Notes: generated by a model from the sequence alone, not told the origin. Positions 35,540 to 47,230 are shown, numbered from the stretch's first letter. The stretch: 64,000 nt of DNA from Lactococcus allomyrinae (GCF_003627095.1 NZ_CP032627.1:682001-746000), one strand, 5' to 3'. Numbers and translations: made by a program.

Positions 35540-35854
35540 ATGTCAAACTATGCAATCATCAAAACTGGTGGTAAACAAGTTAAAGTTGAAGAAGGTTCAG
35601 TGATCTACGTTGAAAAACTTAACGTTGAAGCTGGTCAAAACGTAACTTTCGATGAAGTTATCTTTGTCGGAGGAGACACAACTAAAGTTGGTGCACCACT
35701 CGTTGAAGGTGCTACTGTTGTTGGTGAAGTTGAAAAACATGGTAAACAAAAGAAAGTTGTCACTTTCCAATACAAACCTAAAAAACACTCACACCGCAAA
35801 CAAGGTCACCGTCAACCTTACACTAAAGTTGTTATCAAATCAGTTAACGCTTAA
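35540..35854 (+). CDS. rplU: 50S ribosomal protein L21
   Basis: 104 residues, normal length: [19 protein letters not shown] at the start and [19 protein letters not shown] near the end are L21 hallmarks. First gene of the conserved rplU-prp-rpmA operon; ribosome site AAGGAGG. Confidence 0.99.
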   Translation: MSNYAIIKTGGKQVKVEEGSVIYVEKLNVEAGQNVTFDEVIFVGGDTTKVGAPLVEGATVVGEVEKHGKQKKVVTFQYKPKKHSHRKQGHRQPYTKVVIKSVNA

Positions 35855-35856
35855 TT

Positions 35857-36192
35857 ATGATTGAAGCTTGTATCAGGACAAAAAGAGATAAGATTGTCTC
35901 TTATGAAATCTCAGGACATGCTGAGTCTGGTGAATACGGTCATGATGTGGTCTGTTCCGCAGTCAGCGTTCTATCGATTACTACTGCAAATAATATCTAT
36001 GATATGGCTCACATTAAACCTGTGACCAAGATGGAAGATGGTTATTTGTATGTTGAAATCCCATTGAGCACACCTGAAAAACAAGGAGTATTGGCTCAAA
36101 CTTTGCTTGAAGCTTTTGCGAATGCAATGAAAGCTGTAGAGAAAAATTACGGTCAATACATTACACTTAAATTTGAAAATGGAGGGCAATAA
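35857..36192 (+). CDS. prp: Prp, protease that trims ribosomal protein L27
   Basis: 111 residues. Cysteine protease with His21 (SGHAESG) and Cys33 ([11 protein letters not shown]) as in staphylococcal Prp. It removes the N-terminal peptide of L27, which here is present (next gene). It begins two bases after rplU, with a start overlapping the end of the L21 coding region closely, so coupled translation is likely. Confidence 0.95.
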   Translation: MIEACIRTKRDKIVSYEISGHAESGEYGHDVVCSAVSVLSITTANNIYDMAHIKPVTKMEDGYLYVEIPLSTPEKQGVLAQTLLEAFANAMKAVEKNYGQYITLKFENGGQ

Positions 36193-36193
36193 C

Positions 36194-36478
36194 ATGCTTG
36201 AACTTAATCTGCAACTCTTCGCCCACAAAAAAGGTGGAGGTTCTACTTCCAATGGACGTGACTCACAATCAAAACGTCTCGGTGCTAAAGCATCTGACGG
36301 TGAACTTGTAAGTGGCGGTTCAATCCTTTTCCGTCAACGTGGTACACATATCCATCCAGGTACTAATGTTGGCCGTGGTGGCGATGATACTCTCTTCGCT
36401 AAAATCGAAGGAACTGTTAAATTCGAAATGAAACGTGGTAAAAAACACGTATCAGTTTATCCAGTGGTTGCTAAATAA
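36194..36478 (+). CDS. rpmA: 50S ribosomal protein L27 with cleavable N-terminus
   Basis: 94 residues from ATG at 36194 (GGAGGG just upstream; a longer frame from 36173 lies in prp). The N-terminal [10 protein letters not shown] precedes [14 protein letters not shown] and matches the Prp cleavage motif LxLQxFA. The body and [12 protein letters not shown] are typical. Ends with the terminator at 36502. Confidence 0.98.
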   Translation: MLELNLQLFAHKKGGGSTSNGRDSQSKRLGAKASDGELVSGGSILFRQRGTHIHPGTNVGRGGDDTLFAKIEGTVKFEMKRGKKHVSVYPVVAK

Positions 36479-36501
36479 TCACTAATAAATATTGAAATTT
36501 T

Positions 36502-36529
36502 AAACTCTGCCGTGGGGCAGAGTTTTTTT
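36502..36529 (+). terminator. Terminator of rplU-prp-rpmA
   Basis: AACTCTGCC / GGGCAGAGTT stem and T7. Confidence 0.92.
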
Positions 36530-36849
36530 GTAGACTTTTAATATTACATAAAAATTACAATGATTCAGTTAATATATAACCATAAATTAGCAAAAACAGT
36601 AATATATAAAAGACATTCGCAGAGTAAATTCTTTAAATTAAAAACATAATTAAAGAAATAAAAGATATGAAATTGTAATTATAAACATAAAGTGATAAAA
36701 TAGTTTTAGATTTAGTGTATAAATAGGAAAACCTACAAAATCTAAAGATATTTAACTCAAGAAACATAAATAACAAAGACTATAAGTTATCTATGCAAAA
36801 GTCCAAATATTAAAGATTTTTTGGTATAAAAACAAAAAAGAGTAGTGTT
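36530..36849 (+). other. AT-rich region upstream of the giant adhesin
   Basis: 320 bases with no gene; low complexity, no clear dyad and no standard promoter pair. Confidence 0.4.
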
Positions 36850-39800
36850 ATGCGACAAAATAAAAAGAAACAATCATCTATCAAACTTTCCCAGCATCCA
36901 AAAGTATTTCGCTTTAGTGCCTCATTTATCATGCTTTGCGCGCTAACGGGGTGGTTAGTTTATCAGGCAAATCAAAATACTTTAAAAGTCTATGCCGTTT
37001 CTGGTAATGATGGTACTGGTACGTTGAATACTGTCGGAGCAAATGATTTTCTGTACTACTTTACAGACTTAGGATTCGTAACCTCAGGAGACGCAAGTAC
37101 AATGCCTGCACAACGACTTGAGACGGCTGGAGATTTGACAGACAGTACAAGCTATACAAATGGTATTTCCAATGATTTAATCAATGGTACAGGAAACTTT
37201 ACCATTAATCCTAAAGGTTCGCTGGGTACAGGGACAGGCTTGCCCTTGATAAACTCTTTCTTCTCAGAATGGCCACAAAATACTTATGGTATTCCTTATC
37301 TTTATACTCTAGGAAATAAATCAGGAGCAACAAATAATAGCACGCAGCCGACAACACCAACAACTGGAACTTATACCACCCCACAAACCTCTAATGTGAC
37401 AAGTACCACAGCTCCAGCTAATGCAGGTAAATCAGTAACATCTACAGCAGGTTCATTTGTCTATACTCCGGGTAGTGTTGATGGTACAAATCAAATCGCG
37501 ACTGTTTATACAATGAAACCTGCGGATGGTAGCAGTATCGTGCTTGGACCCGATCCTAAAGATAGTACAGTTCTTGCTGGAAACTCAGGAAAACAATATA
37601 CCAAGACTTCCTCCGCGACAACAATCACATTGGACAATCCAGATGGAACAAAGACAGGAGGAACAGGTGGTACACCAGGGACGATTGTAGGTTCAACAAC
37701 AGGTGCGACTTCCTTTAATCCTCCTGTAGGATTTACAACAAAAATCCTTTACCAAAGTGACCTAAGTTCAGCTAAAACAGGCTATATCCAACCAGACCAA
37801 GACCCGAATACACAAGCAACTTACCCGATTCAAGCAGTCAATCCAGGGGATAACGCTATTGCAACGCAAGTAGAAGATGTTTCTTACTTTGATGCTTACA
37901 ATGGTTCATCCTTTGCAGGTTCAGGTTCAATCACGAGCGTAATCACTTATGTTGGTGCTACAGTGTCGGGTAAAGATGCCAATGGAAACACTGTGACAGG
38001 AACAACGGTTACTTATTCGGGACAACAAGACCCTAACGGCACAACCTATTCAGGAGATTACGCAGAAATCTCGAATGGTAAAGGAACAACATTAACCCCA
38101 GTAGTAGCAGGAAAGATGATTGCCAATGATTCAAAAGGAAACCCTATCCAACTTTCTGGAATTACTGTTACAGGTGGTAAAGAAACGGGTGTGACTTGTA
38201 CCATTACCTACTCAGAAGATGCTTCAAAAAATATGACAATTGTCTGGGATGGTGCAGCAACCACGATCACAGAACCAGTTATTAATCAAACCTCTACAGA
38301 TAGCTCAGGAACAAACGCTATTAGTGCTACAGGAACACCAAATAAATCAGGGAGTTTCTACTCAAACTTTGCAAACGATCAAGAAGTGATTTCGATAGGA
38401 CCCAATCTAACAACAGCTTCAAAAGGTATCCTCACACTTACACCAGCCTCAGGTAATCAAATCGGTGCAGCTGAATTGACTTCCTATAAACTTGACATGA
38501 CAAAGACTTGGAATTTTGGGGGCAAGTAGCAATTGGTGGTACTGGAGGAGCTGATGGTGTTGGTTTTGCACTCTATCCAGGTAATGTCGGACAAATCGGT
38601 AAAAAAGGATTAGACCTCGGTGTAGGAGGCTTGTCTGGTGCTTTTGGATGGACAGCGGATACTTATGCCAATGGGGCAGGAGCCACAACAGACCCAGCGT
38701 ATCTGCTACAAGGTTCAGATAGTACATCAACAGGAACTAATGGAACATATAAAGGTTCAGATGGACCATCGAATTATACTTTACCAACTTCTGGTGCTAC
38801 AGTATCAAATAGTGGGACGAATACCACAACGCAAAATTTAGCGCTTAACTTCACTACAGGCGGGGGAACAAATACTGCAAGAGGAGGTTGGGCATTTTCA
38901 AGACCTTCAGGTGGTTCGGCAGCAAATGCATATTCTGTCTTTGACTTAACAGACTGTCCTACAGCTGATATTTCAGGTTTCTTGGATAATAGCTTTCATG
39001 ACTTTACGCTTCAATACACACCAGGAACAAAATCCACCAAAGCTTCTGACCTTGCTCAAGGGACAATCGCAGTAGAGTATGGAGCAGATTTAGCCGCTGC
39101 TTCAGCTCCGAGTGTTACAACTTCTGGAAATGCGACAACAAGTGGCACAACAACAATACTTCCCAATGGTTCAACTTGGGCAATTCAAGGCAATGGTAAC
39201 TCTACAAATGCAGTTGCTTTTAGCTCAGAAAGTAGCGCAAGTAGCAATTCAAACTATAAAATTACAATAGCTAGTAATATGGCGGCCTCTACAGCACCAA
39301 CAGTAACTTATGGTTCAGCTTTGACTGGGATGAAAATAGCTCTAAAGAGTTTTAGTTACAAAGGTACACCATACCCAATTGGTACCACATTCTCATATAC
39401 TCAACAAGGAACTTCATCATCATTTACAAGTGGTTATGGTACTGTTTCTTATTCAACACCAACAATCACGTATTCTAATGTGATTGTAGCGAAATCGAGT
39501 ACCACGACAAGTACAAGCACATCAGTAACTTACTGGTATGCAAGCTTTGCTACATATTCTGCGAACTCTGTTGATGGAAGTAGTGATTTCAAATGGTCTA
39601 TTCCTGTTGCAGAATTAGAATATAATGCTGGTGGTGCTTCAGAAGTTGGAACAACTTCAATGTCTTTTGCCTTTCTTGGATCAACTGGTGGTTCAATGAA
39701 TCTGCAACAGGTAGAATTTCAAGGAGATGCAACAGCTAATGCAATGCAGTCTAATCAAGGCTTTGGCTTTTCTCCTTCACCAGGTTATGTGACAGTAGGT

Positions 39801-42119
39801 TATGTTGACTTTACCAAAAATACTGTAGTTAACTTGTCGGGACAACAACTTGTCAATAATGCTGGGAATCCAATCTCACAAATCAAATCTAAAAATGCAT
39901 CAGGAGTGGATGTTTCACCCCCAACAGCGAAGTCAGTGACGACAATGATTACACCTGATGGAAAAACTCAAAACAATATTGGAAATGAATTTACAGACCA
40001 AGTTAGTCGGATGTATCAAACTCTTGCTCCCGATGTAGGCGGAAGTGGAGGAAGTTTTGACCCAGGAGATGGAACAGCGGTTCCGGCTGAAATATTCAAT
40101 AAGAGTACAACACCTTTTAGTCCAACAAATCCATTTAGTGTATCGCCTGATTATACTTATGCGGGAATTTATGGTACGGCATCGGGTAGTATCACTTCAC
40201 TATCTGGGGATAGTTCAGGAAATATTTATATTAATGGAAGTACGACAGCAGCAGTAAACTTAGATACAACAACAGGAAGTTATGATGGCACATCAATGTC
40301 TGGAAAATATACAGGAACTTTCTCTGCGAATAATACCTATTTGTACTATATCTACAAGCCTGCAACAGAATATGCTAATGTCACTTATGTTGATTTGAAT
40401 GGTGGGAGCGATGGCAAAACCCCAACTTATGTTGATCCAAGTATTACAGGTTCTAATAAGGATACACCTACACAAATTTCAATTGCTTATAAAGGTACAG
40501 TCGGAGCAACTTTGTCAGCCGTTAGTTATGCTGCCAGCAATTATACGAACGCTAAAACGACAGGAACAAATCTTGTGACAACAAATGCCAGTAGTAATTT
40601 TGCTATTCCAGCGGGCTATCAGTTAAGTTATGCAGTCAACACGACAGGTCAGTCTGGGGCTGGTACAAATAAGATTATGACTGGCTCGTCCCCAAGTAGC
40701 TCATCAACACCAACAATCCCTAATTCTTCAGGAACAAACTCGGCAACAGATGTATCAACAAGTGGTTTAACATTTGACTGGTCACTGGCAGAAAATACCC
40801 CTGAGACAATTACGATTTATTTGACGCATATGGCTACTTCTAGTATCAATGGTACGGCTTTGACTCCTATACTACAAGCTGAGACGATAAATTATTATAC
40901 TAATACTGGTTCGGCTACTGCACCAGCTGGTACTGCAACTGTGGCGACCGCGGTAACAAATTATATTGGCTTTAGTAATGTGTATGATCAAGTCAATGGA
41001 AATCTTCTTTATACTGACTGGTATAATTATGGGACAAGTAAACCTACTCTAACATCAAGTAGTGCTCCAGCACTTAACAATGATGGAAGTTTGGCATCTT
41101 CAGCGACAGGATGGAGTACTTATAATTCAAGTAGTCCACCTCAGTTTTTATCTTCTTCATTTCCTACGGTTTCTGGGAAATATATCAATGCAGTAACTAA
41201 TGCTGGAGTAGTGATTACGCCTGTACCAACGCAAGTGCCAGCAGTAACAGCAACTGGCGGCACACAGTTTGCTGGATACACGACATCAAGCAGTTACCCA
41301 ACAACTAATAGCTATACTCCTACAATTTCTAGTATTACTCTGAATGTTTATTATAATACGTCCACGAGTATTGCGATGTCTAATAGTCCTACTTATACGA
41401 CAGAGCATGTGAACTATGTTGCTCAAACTGATACAACGCATCAGGTGGCGACAACATCTCAGCAGACGATTACCTTTATCACTGTGAATGCAATGAGTGG
41501 AACGAATGGTTCAGGAACAACAACAGGTGTTTATGCCACTTACTGGTATGATGGTATCCCTACAACTTATCCTACAGTATCTTACACGTCATCCAATACG
41601 GTTGGGACAGTAAGTGCACCTACTGGCTGGACATTACTTTCTACGGATCCTAGCTTTGACTCAATTACAAATATTGCAGGTAAAATCGCAGCACCCCCAC
41701 TCTCCGAGTATGATATTGTGACAACTGCTGTTGAAAATGACTATACAACGGGTGGTACCAATAAGTCAATCTCACTAACTCCAACAACTGGAAACTCCAA
41801 TACTTATACGTTGAAGGGACAGGTGGCAAAAGCTGGTTCAAATACGGTAATACCTACATCAACCACTACAAGTTTAAGCTCTAGTGCAACTATCGGTGCT
41901 CTAAGTAAATTATTTGAAACGGGTGTTTCTGCAGATACAACAACAACTGGAAACACGGATTTGAGTTTTACAATTTACTATACGAAAACGACATGGTCGT
42001 TGCCATATACTGGTGGAATTGGTATCTTGCTCATAGTTATCCTAGGGGCTGGAATCAGTAGCCTTGCAGTTATTCTACGAAAACGTAAAAAACGGCAAGC
42101 TGAAGAAGGCCAAAGTTAA
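36850..42119 (+). CDS. Giant LPYTG adhesin with lectin-like domain, frameshifted
   Basis: Read as one protein of 1756 residues: N-terminal signal/anchor (SASFIMLCALTGWLV..YA), a Thr/Ser-rich region, an L-type lectin-like domain crossing the break (TKTWNFGGQVAIGGTGGADGVGFALYPG..GLSGAFGWTADTY), further beta domains, a MucBP-like unit (NVTYVDLNGGSDGKTPTYVDPS), long Ser/Thr-rich repeats, then LPYTG, helix and RKRKKR tail. The frame changes at a G5 run (38518-38522); one extra G restores the lectin motif. Codons favour Ser/Thr/Asn, and the dispersed palindrome is absent, consistent with an acquired or fast-changing gene. Confidence 0.85.
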
Positions 42120-42121
42120 CA

Positions 42122-42160
42122 AAAAACTCCGAGATTGATATGTTATCTCGGGGTTTTTTG
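42122..42160 (+). terminator. Terminator of the adhesin gene
   Basis: ACTCCGAGAT / ATCTCGGGGT stem, nine-base loop, T6. Confidence 0.9.
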
Positions 42161-42193
42161 GATAAATTGAAATTTATATTAAAAAATGAAATA

Positions 42194-42202
42194 TGCTATA
42201 AT
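42194..42202 (+). promoter_or_regulatory. Extended -10 promoter of phoH
   Basis: TGCTATAAT preceded by AT-rich sequence; no good -35 at 17 bases. Its place within the longer phoH frame shows that the longer start is wrong. Confidence 0.7.
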
Positions 42203-42232
42203 ATAAGAAAACGATTAAATGGAGATTGTTTA

Positions 42233-43186
42233 TTGAATAAAAATTCTATTGAATTTAAGCTTAAAAATCCAGAAGATGCAAGTTTGATTTTTGGTGTGCA
42301 AGATAAGTATTTGAAATTAATTGAGACTCAACTAGGTGTTGAGGTAAATTATCGTGGCGAGATGGTTCAAATTTTGTCTGATGATGAGGCAACAGGTGAG
42401 CGAGCGCGAAAGGCACTTCAAGCTCTTCAGGTCTTGGTTTCAAGAGGACTTCCCGTGCACACGTCAGACGTGGTTATCGCTGTAAAAATGGTTTTGAATG
42501 ATGATATTGAGAACTTTACAACGCTCTATGAAGTTGAGCTAACTAAAGATGCAAATAATAAACCAATTAGGCTCAAAAATCTGGGGCAGAAAACCTATGT
42601 GGACTCGGTCAAACATCATGATATTGTTTTTGGAATTGGACCTGCCGGAACAGGGAAAACATTTCTTGCCGTGGTAATGTCCGTCCAAGCCTTACGTAAT
42701 GGTGCTGTGAAGCGTATTATATTGACAAGACCTGCGGTTGAAGCTGGCGAAAGTTTAGGATTTTTACCTGGAGATTTACAGGAAAAAGTTGATCCTTACC
42801 TTCGTCCCGTGTACGATGCTTTATTTACTATTTTGGGGAAAACCGCCACTGAGCGTATGATGGAGCGTGGTATTATTGAGATTGCACCGCTTGCTTATAT
42901 GCGTGGTCGGACATTAGACGATGCGTTTGTTATCTTAGATGAAGCACAAAATACAACGACAATGCAGATGAAGATGTTTTTGACGCGTCTCGGTTTTAAT
43001 TCGAAGATGATTGTCAACGGAGATACTTCACAAATTGATTTGCCTCTAAAAGTAAAGTCGGGCTTGATTGATGCTAAGGATAAGTTGAATCATGTTGATG
43101 CGATTGATTTTGTATATTTTACTTCAAAAGATGTTGTGCGACATCCGGTAGTGGCTGAAATCATCAAAGCTTACGGCGATGAGTGA
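42233..43186 (+). CDS. PhoH-like ATPase
   Basis: 317 residues from TTG at 42233, chosen for GGAG eight bases upstream and because the longer frame crosses a promoter and a terminator. Walker A GPAGTGKT, Walker B VILDEAQNTT, and the family markers RPAVEAGESLGFLPGD, YLRPVYDAL and NGDTSQIDLP are present. PhoH-like proteins are thought to act in RNA or ribosome metabolism and commonly precede ybeY, as here (within 1.4 kb). Confidence 0.92.
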   Translation: MNKNSIEFKLKNPEDASLIFGVQDKYLKLIETQLGVEVNYRGEMVQILSDDEATGERARKALQALQVLVSRGLPVHTSDVVIAVKMVLNDDIENFTTLYEVELTKDANNKPIRLKNLGQKTYVDSVKHHDIVFGIGPAGTGKTFLAVVMSVQALRNGAVKRIILTRPAVEAGESLGFLPGDLQEKVDPYLRPVYDALFTILGKTATERMMERGIIEIAPLAYMRGRTLDDAFVILDEAQNTTTMQMKMFLTRLGFNSKMIVNGDTSQIDLPLKVKSGLIDAKDKLNHVDAIDFVYFTSKDVVRHPVVAEIIKAYGDE

Positions 43187-43238
43187 TTTTGATGAGAAGT
43201 TTAACTTAAAGCTTAAAAGGAGAAAAGACAAAAGATTG

Positions 43239-43256
43239 CTGACAGTTTTCTGTCAG
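43239..43256. repeat. Inverted pair CTGACAG-tttt-CTGTCAG
   Basis: Divergent arrangement of the dispersed motif in the phoH-Nudix gap, able to form a hairpin. Confidence 0.75.
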
Positions 43257-43299
43257 TGATTTAGTGGTCTAATATTGAATAATGGCTGAAGGATATATC

Positions 43300-43752
43300 A
43301 TGGATTTGCGCGAGAAAATCGGGCATATTCCGATGGTAATTGCATGTGCGAGTGTGATTATCTATGATGAAACACGGGGCATTCTTTTGCAAAAACGCAA
43401 GGATAATGGTCAGTGGTGTTATCATGGAGGTTCTGTGGAACCTGACGAAACAGTGGAAGAAGCAGCAAAGCGCGAGCTTTTTGAAGAAACAGGGCTTTCT
43501 GCTTTGAAGATGGAGCTTTATACAGTAGCATCAGGGAAAGAGCAACATTTCTTTTATCCTAATGGTGACGAGGTTCACATTGTGGATACTGTTTTTATTT
43601 GCAAAAATTTTTCGGGTGATATTGTCATGGAAGAGTCAGAAGTGACAGATTGTAGGTGGTTCGCTTTTAATCAACTTCCAGATGATATTACACGATCTAC
43701 AAAAACTCCGATTTTGCATTTTGCAAAAGAAATGCTCACAAGGAGTTTTTGA
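43300..43752 (+). CDS. Nudix hydrolase
   Basis: 150 residues from ATG at 43300 (GAAGGA six bases upstream; an earlier ATG at 43282 lacks a ribosome site). The Nudix box G-x5-E-x7-REUXEExGU is complete: GGSVEPDETVEEAAKRELFEETG. Substrate unknown; the family includes 8-oxo-dGTP and ADP-ribose hydrolases. Confidence 0.93.
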   Translation: MDLREKIGHIPMVIACASVIIYDETRGILLQKRKDNGQWCYHGGSVEPDETVEEAAKRELFEETGLSALKMELYTVASGKEQHFFYPNGDEVHIVDTVFICKNFSGDIVMEESEVTDCRWFAFNQLPDDITRSTKTPILHFAKEMLTRSF

Positions 43753-43802
43753 GCACTTTGTCAGAAATGACAGAAATAAAAAATGAATAAAAAGAGGACA
43801 AA

Positions 43803-44540
43803 ATGTTTTTTCAAATCGATGATTTTAAGCTGCATTATGAAGTAATGGGTGAAGGAAAGCCGATATTGATTTTGCATGGCTGGGCAGCTCATTTAGCAAC
43901 GATGACCGAAGTTTTTGAACCAATTTTCAATGAGAAAATAGGGTATAAACGGATTTACGTTGATTTACCAGGAATGGGAGATTCATCTGTTCATGATGTT
44001 TTTTCCTCGTCGGACATGATTTTATCTACTTTGATGAGCTTTGCAAAAGAAGTTATTGATGAGCCTTTTTTGTTAGCTGGTTATTCATATGGCGGATATT
44101 TGGCAAGAGCAATGGTAGCAAAAAGTGCTCAGGTATCAGGTTTGTTGCTCCTCGAACCTATGGTCATTCCAGATACAGATGCTAGAATTTTGCCTGATGT
44201 CGAATGGTTTTATGACACCGAAATTTGCCAACAAGCAAGTGTCCGCTCAGACAAGCTTTGGCGAGATGCTAATTCAGAATTTTTGGCACGTTTGCGTGGG
44301 TCTTATGCGCTTAGTTTTGATACGACTCATGTCAAAGTTTTCAATGCTCCGACTTTGATTTTATTGGGGCATCAAGATGGAACGGTAGGATTTGTTGACC
44401 AAATTAGTTTGTTAAAAGATTATCCACGTACCACTTTTGCGATTTTGGATTTAGCAGGACACAATTTGCAAATGGAGCAGTCAGAAGTGTTTGAATTCTT
44501 GGTAAAAAATTGGCTCTTACGAATCGAGAATGGTGTTTGA
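43803..44540 (+). CDS. Alpha/beta hydrolase
   Basis: 245 residues. Nucleophile elbow GYSYGG with Ser95, oxyanion HGW, acid Asp192 in GHQDGTV and His220 in LAGHNLQ make a complete triad. Substrate unknown. Good ribosome site AAAGAGG. Confidence 0.9.
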   Translation: MFFQIDDFKLHYEVMGEGKPILILHGWAAHLATMTEVFEPIFNEKIGYKRIYVDLPGMGDSSVHDVFSSSDMILSTLMSFAKEVIDEPFLLAGYSYGGYLARAMVAKSAQVSGLLLLEPMVIPDTDARILPDVEWFYDTEICQQASVRSDKLWRDANSEFLARLRGSYALSFDTTHVKVFNAPTLILLGHQDGTVGFVDQISLLKDYPRTTFAILDLAGHNLQMEQSEVFEFLVKNWLLRIENGV

Positions 44541-44585
44541 TAATATTATAAAGCTTGTCAGTAACAAAAAATAAGGAAATATAAA

Positions 44586-45074
44586 ATGTACGTAGAAATG
44601 ACGGATGAAACAGGAAAGGTTCCTGAAAACATCATTGAGCAAACTGAAAAAATCTTGGCATTTGCTGCTGAAAAATTGAAGTTGAAAGATGCAACGGAGA
44701 TGGCAGTCACATTTGTTGACAACGCTCGCTCTCATGAATTGAATTTGGAATATCGTGATACAGACCGTTCAACAGATGTAATTTCGTTAGAGTACAAACC
44801 TGATGAAAGTGAAATCTTCTTTGATGAAGAAATGGAAATCCCTGAAGAATTGCTCAATGAGATGGATCCTTTTATTGGCGAATTATTTATTTCGATTGAT
44901 AAAGCAGTTGAGCAAGCAGCAGATTATGGACATTCGATTGAACGTGAATATGGCTGGCTTGCAGTACATGGTTTCTTACATATCAATGGCTATGACCACT
45001 ATACGCCTGAGGAAGAGGCAGAGATGTTTGGACTTCAAGAGGAGATTTTGACTGCCTATGGACTCACACGATAA
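44586..45074 (+). CDS. ybeY: YbeY, endoribonuclease in rRNA maturation
   Basis: 162 residues with the zinc signature [11 protein letters not shown] (His128, His132, His138). Essential or near-essential in many bacteria for 16S rRNA 3' processing and quality control. Overlaps dgkA by 17 bases, the usual ybeY-dgkA order. Confidence 0.97.
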   Translation: MYVEMTDETGKVPENIIEQTEKILAFAAEKLKLKDATEMAVTFVDNARSHELNLEYRDTDRSTDVISLEYKPDESEIFFDEEMEIPEELLNEMDPFIGELFISIDKAVEQAADYGHSIEREYGWLAVHGFLHINGYDHYTPEEEAEMFGLQEEILTAYGLTR

Positions 45075-45516
45075 AGATTTTAAAGTTTATGACAAGAAGG
45101 ATTTCAAAAATCCGAATGACAAAAATGCTAATTCACGCGATAAGTGGAAAAATAGAGATGTTTTTTCAAGTTTGAATTTTGCTTTGACAGGGATTTTGAC
45201 TGCTTTTCGTTATGAGCGAAATATGAGAAAGCATGCTCTGTCAGCGATTATAGCAATTGCTTTCGGGATATTTTTCAAAATTTCAGAGTTTGAGTGGTTA
45301 TTTCTGCTTTTATCTATTTTTCTTGTTTTTATGGCGGAACTTTTTAATTCGGCGATTGAAAATGTGGTCGATTTAGCCTCTGATTATCAGTTTCATATGC
45401 GGGCAAAACGTGCAAAAGATATGGCAGCTGGAGCAGTCCTTGTGATTTCAGGGTTTGCGATTGTGGTTGGCTTGATTGTCTTCCTCCCTAAAATTTGGAG
45501 CTTAATTTTTAAATGA
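45058..45516 (+). CDS. dgkA: Undecaprenol/diacylglycerol kinase with charged N-terminal extension
   Basis: 152 residues. The catalytic core [11 protein letters not shown] and three membrane helices match Gram-positive DgkA, which phosphorylates undecaprenol. The first 38 residues ([20 protein letters not shown]..) form a hydrophilic, repetitive, charged extension not usual for the family and encoded in the overlap with ybeY. An internal start cannot be excluded. Overlaps the next gene by four bases. Confidence 0.9.
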   Translation: MDSHDKDFKVYDKKDFKNPNDKNANSRDKWKNRDVFSSLNFALTGILTAFRYERNMRKHALSAIIAIAFGIFFKISEFEWLFLLLSIFLVFMAELFNSAIENVVDLASDYQFHMRAKRAKDMAAGAVLVISGFAIVVGLIVFLPKIWSLIFK

Positions 45517-46088
45517 TGGATAAAGAAACAGAATTTTTAAATATTTTGCAGCAAAATACAGAACTGATGATGATTGTTGAGGAAGTATCAAAACTAAATT
45601 TACCTCATTGGTACATTGCTGCCGGAAGTGTTTTTCAAACGGTATGGAATGCTCAGGAGGGCAAGCCATTGATGAATGGTGTTCATGATATAGATCTTGT
45701 TTATTTTGATTCGCATTTGTCAGCTGATGAATCTAAAATTGCTGACAAAGCTTTGGAAAGTTGTTTGTCAGTAAAATTTGGTTATCAGTTTGACGTACAC
45801 AATGAAGCTCAAATGCATCTTTGGCATGGTACTGACAGATTACCCTATACGAGCTGTGAAAATGCAATTGAACGCTGGATTGCAACGGTTCATGCTATCG
45901 GTATTACTCAGACACAGGCAGGGATTCGTTATTTTGCACCCTATGGTTTAGATGATATTTTTTCAAGAACAATTCGTCCATTGGTGCATGATGATATCAC
46001 ACGTGAGATGTATCTTGCTAAGGCAAAAAAATGGCAAGAAAGATTTCAAGGATTGACTGTACTTTCTTGGCCTGATGATAAACACTAA
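45513..46088 (+). CDS. Nucleotidyltransferase family protein (NTP_transf_6 type)
   Basis: 191 residues: [23 protein letters not shown] (metal-binding DxD) and [27 protein letters not shown] match the YiaG/DUF925-type nucleotidyltransferase family. Substrate unknown. Overlaps dgkA by four bases and lies before palindromic terminators. Confidence 0.82.
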   Translation: MMDKETEFLNILQQNTELMMIVEEVSKLNLPHWYIAAGSVFQTVWNAQEGKPLMNGVHDIDLVYFDSHLSADESKIADKALESCLSVKFGYQFDVHNEAQMHLWHGTDRLPYTSCENAIERWIATVHAIGITQTQAGIRYFAPYGLDDIFSRTIRPLVHDDITREMYLAKAKKWQERFQGLTVLSWPDDKH

Positions 46089-46092
46089 AATT

Positions 46093-46113
46093 ACTGACAG
46101 AAATTCTGTCAGT
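46093..46113. repeat. Inverted pair CTGACAG-aaatt-CTGTCAG
   Basis: 21 bases identical to the kdpB cluster at 4664-4684; no T run follows. Confidence 0.75.
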
Positions 46114-46134
46114 ATTCTCAACAAATCTATCATT

Positions 46135-46174
46135 AAAAAAGTGTACTGACAACTTTCTATCAGTACGCTTTTTT
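46135..46174. terminator. Bidirectional terminator with motif half-sites
   Basis: GTGTACTGA / TCAGTACGC stem flanked by A6 and T6; serves the nucleotidyltransferase gene and the convergent rgg. Confidence 0.88.
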
Positions 46175-46194
46175 ATCAAATTTAATAAAATTTC

Positions 46195-47067
46195 TCAAAT
46201 ATGCGATTCTTTTTTGTAACGTTCAAGTTCTTCAGCTGCTAAATTTGCAAGTCCAAAACACTCCAAAACTTTAAAAGCATCGATACAACGTTCAACATCT
46301 GCTAAATGTTCAGAATTAGATTGCTTACGAAACTTGTAAAGTGCTTTAAAATAAGCAAACATAGCTCGCTCATACATATTATAATCTGGCAAGACATGAG
46401 CTTCCAAGTAATTAAAAATTTCACGCAGAGGTCCAAAGTGTTTATTTGCAATGAAAATACGAATTACAGAAAGTAGTGCGGCATCAATCTTTCCTTGTAA
46501 AATCTCCCAATTTCTCACTTGAACTTTAGGTGAAATCATTTGATTAGTCAAATCAGCCAACTGTTTATCTGAAAATAAAACCGCACAATTCATGAGTATT
46601 TCGCACTCAACATACCACCACTGACTAATATTAAGGAGATGGGAGACGAGATGGTCAACATCTGTTTGGCTAACATGATACCTGGGATTGAGCTGCTTCA
46701 AAAAAGCCTCTGCTTGCATTTTATAGAGAAAGACAGCAGTATCATCAGGATTTTTCAATAATTCTTGATTTTGTTGCTCAATGAGAATTTCTAATTTCGC
46801 AATATTTCGTTGCCAAAAACTCTGCCAGATTTGCCAACTCGTAGAGTTTTTATTTTCCTCTAGTTCATGATAAGCATATTCAAAATCCATCAAGGTTGTT
46901 CCAATCCCATTGAGCGCAACCATAAGTTTGTCAATCGTCAGAGTGGTTTTCCCTGCTTCAAATTTCATGAGTTGAGAATAAGAAAGATTTTCACAGGCGA
47001 TTGATTTTGCCTCGATATTTCTCATTAAACGTAAGCTTTTATAAGCTTTTCCTAAATTATCGTTCAT
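46195..47067 (-). CDS. Rgg/GadR/MutR-type transcriptional regulator
   Basis: 290 residues from ATG at 47067 (a longer frame to 47145 is not family-like). N-terminal XRE HTH (GKAYKSLRLMRNIEAKSIACENLSYSQLMKFEAGK) followed by a helical TPR-like peptide-binding domain, as in Rgg proteins, which often sense short peptides. It is divergent from an ABC-2 exporter operon with a dyad between them, so it probably regulates that operon. No adjacent short-peptide gene was identified. Confidence 0.85.
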   Translation of the reverse strand: MNDNLGKAYKSLRLMRNIEAKSIACENLSYSQLMKFEAGKTTLTIDKLMVALNGIGTTLMDFEYAYHELEENKNSTSWQIWQSFWQRNIAKLEILIEQQNQELLKNPDDTAVFLYKMQAEAFLKQLNPRYHVSQTDVDHLVSHLLNISQWWYVECEILMNCAVLFSDKQLADLTNQMISPKVQVRNWEILQGKIDAALLSVIRIFIANKHFGPLREIFNYLEAHVLPDYNMYERAMFAYFKALYKFRKQSNSEHLADVERCIDAFKVLECFGLANLAAEELERYKKESHI

Positions 47068-47146
47068 TTTTTCACTCTCATATCTGCGAAATTTTACTCT
47101 AAAAAATATTGATTTCGCTTTCAAGTCATTATACAATAAAAACATA

Positions 47147-47198
47147 AAATTTGATAGCGCCGTTTCCTCCTAAAATATTTGAAACTGCTATCAAATTT
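47147..47198. promoter_or_regulatory. Inverted repeat AAATTTGATAGC / GCTATCAAATTT, probable Rgg operator
   Basis: Perfect 12-bp arms 28 bases apart (47147-47158, 47187-47198), with a third half-copy TTTGATA at 47210. Placed between divergent rgg and ABC genes. Confidence 0.7.
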
Positions 47199-47230
47199 TT
47201 TGTGCGAAGTTTGATATACTACGTATGTCA

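Noticed and set aside
42140-42232. Longer N-terminus for the PhoH-like protein
   Set aside because: It crosses the adhesin terminator and a TATAAT box; the TTG at 42233 has the ribosome site.
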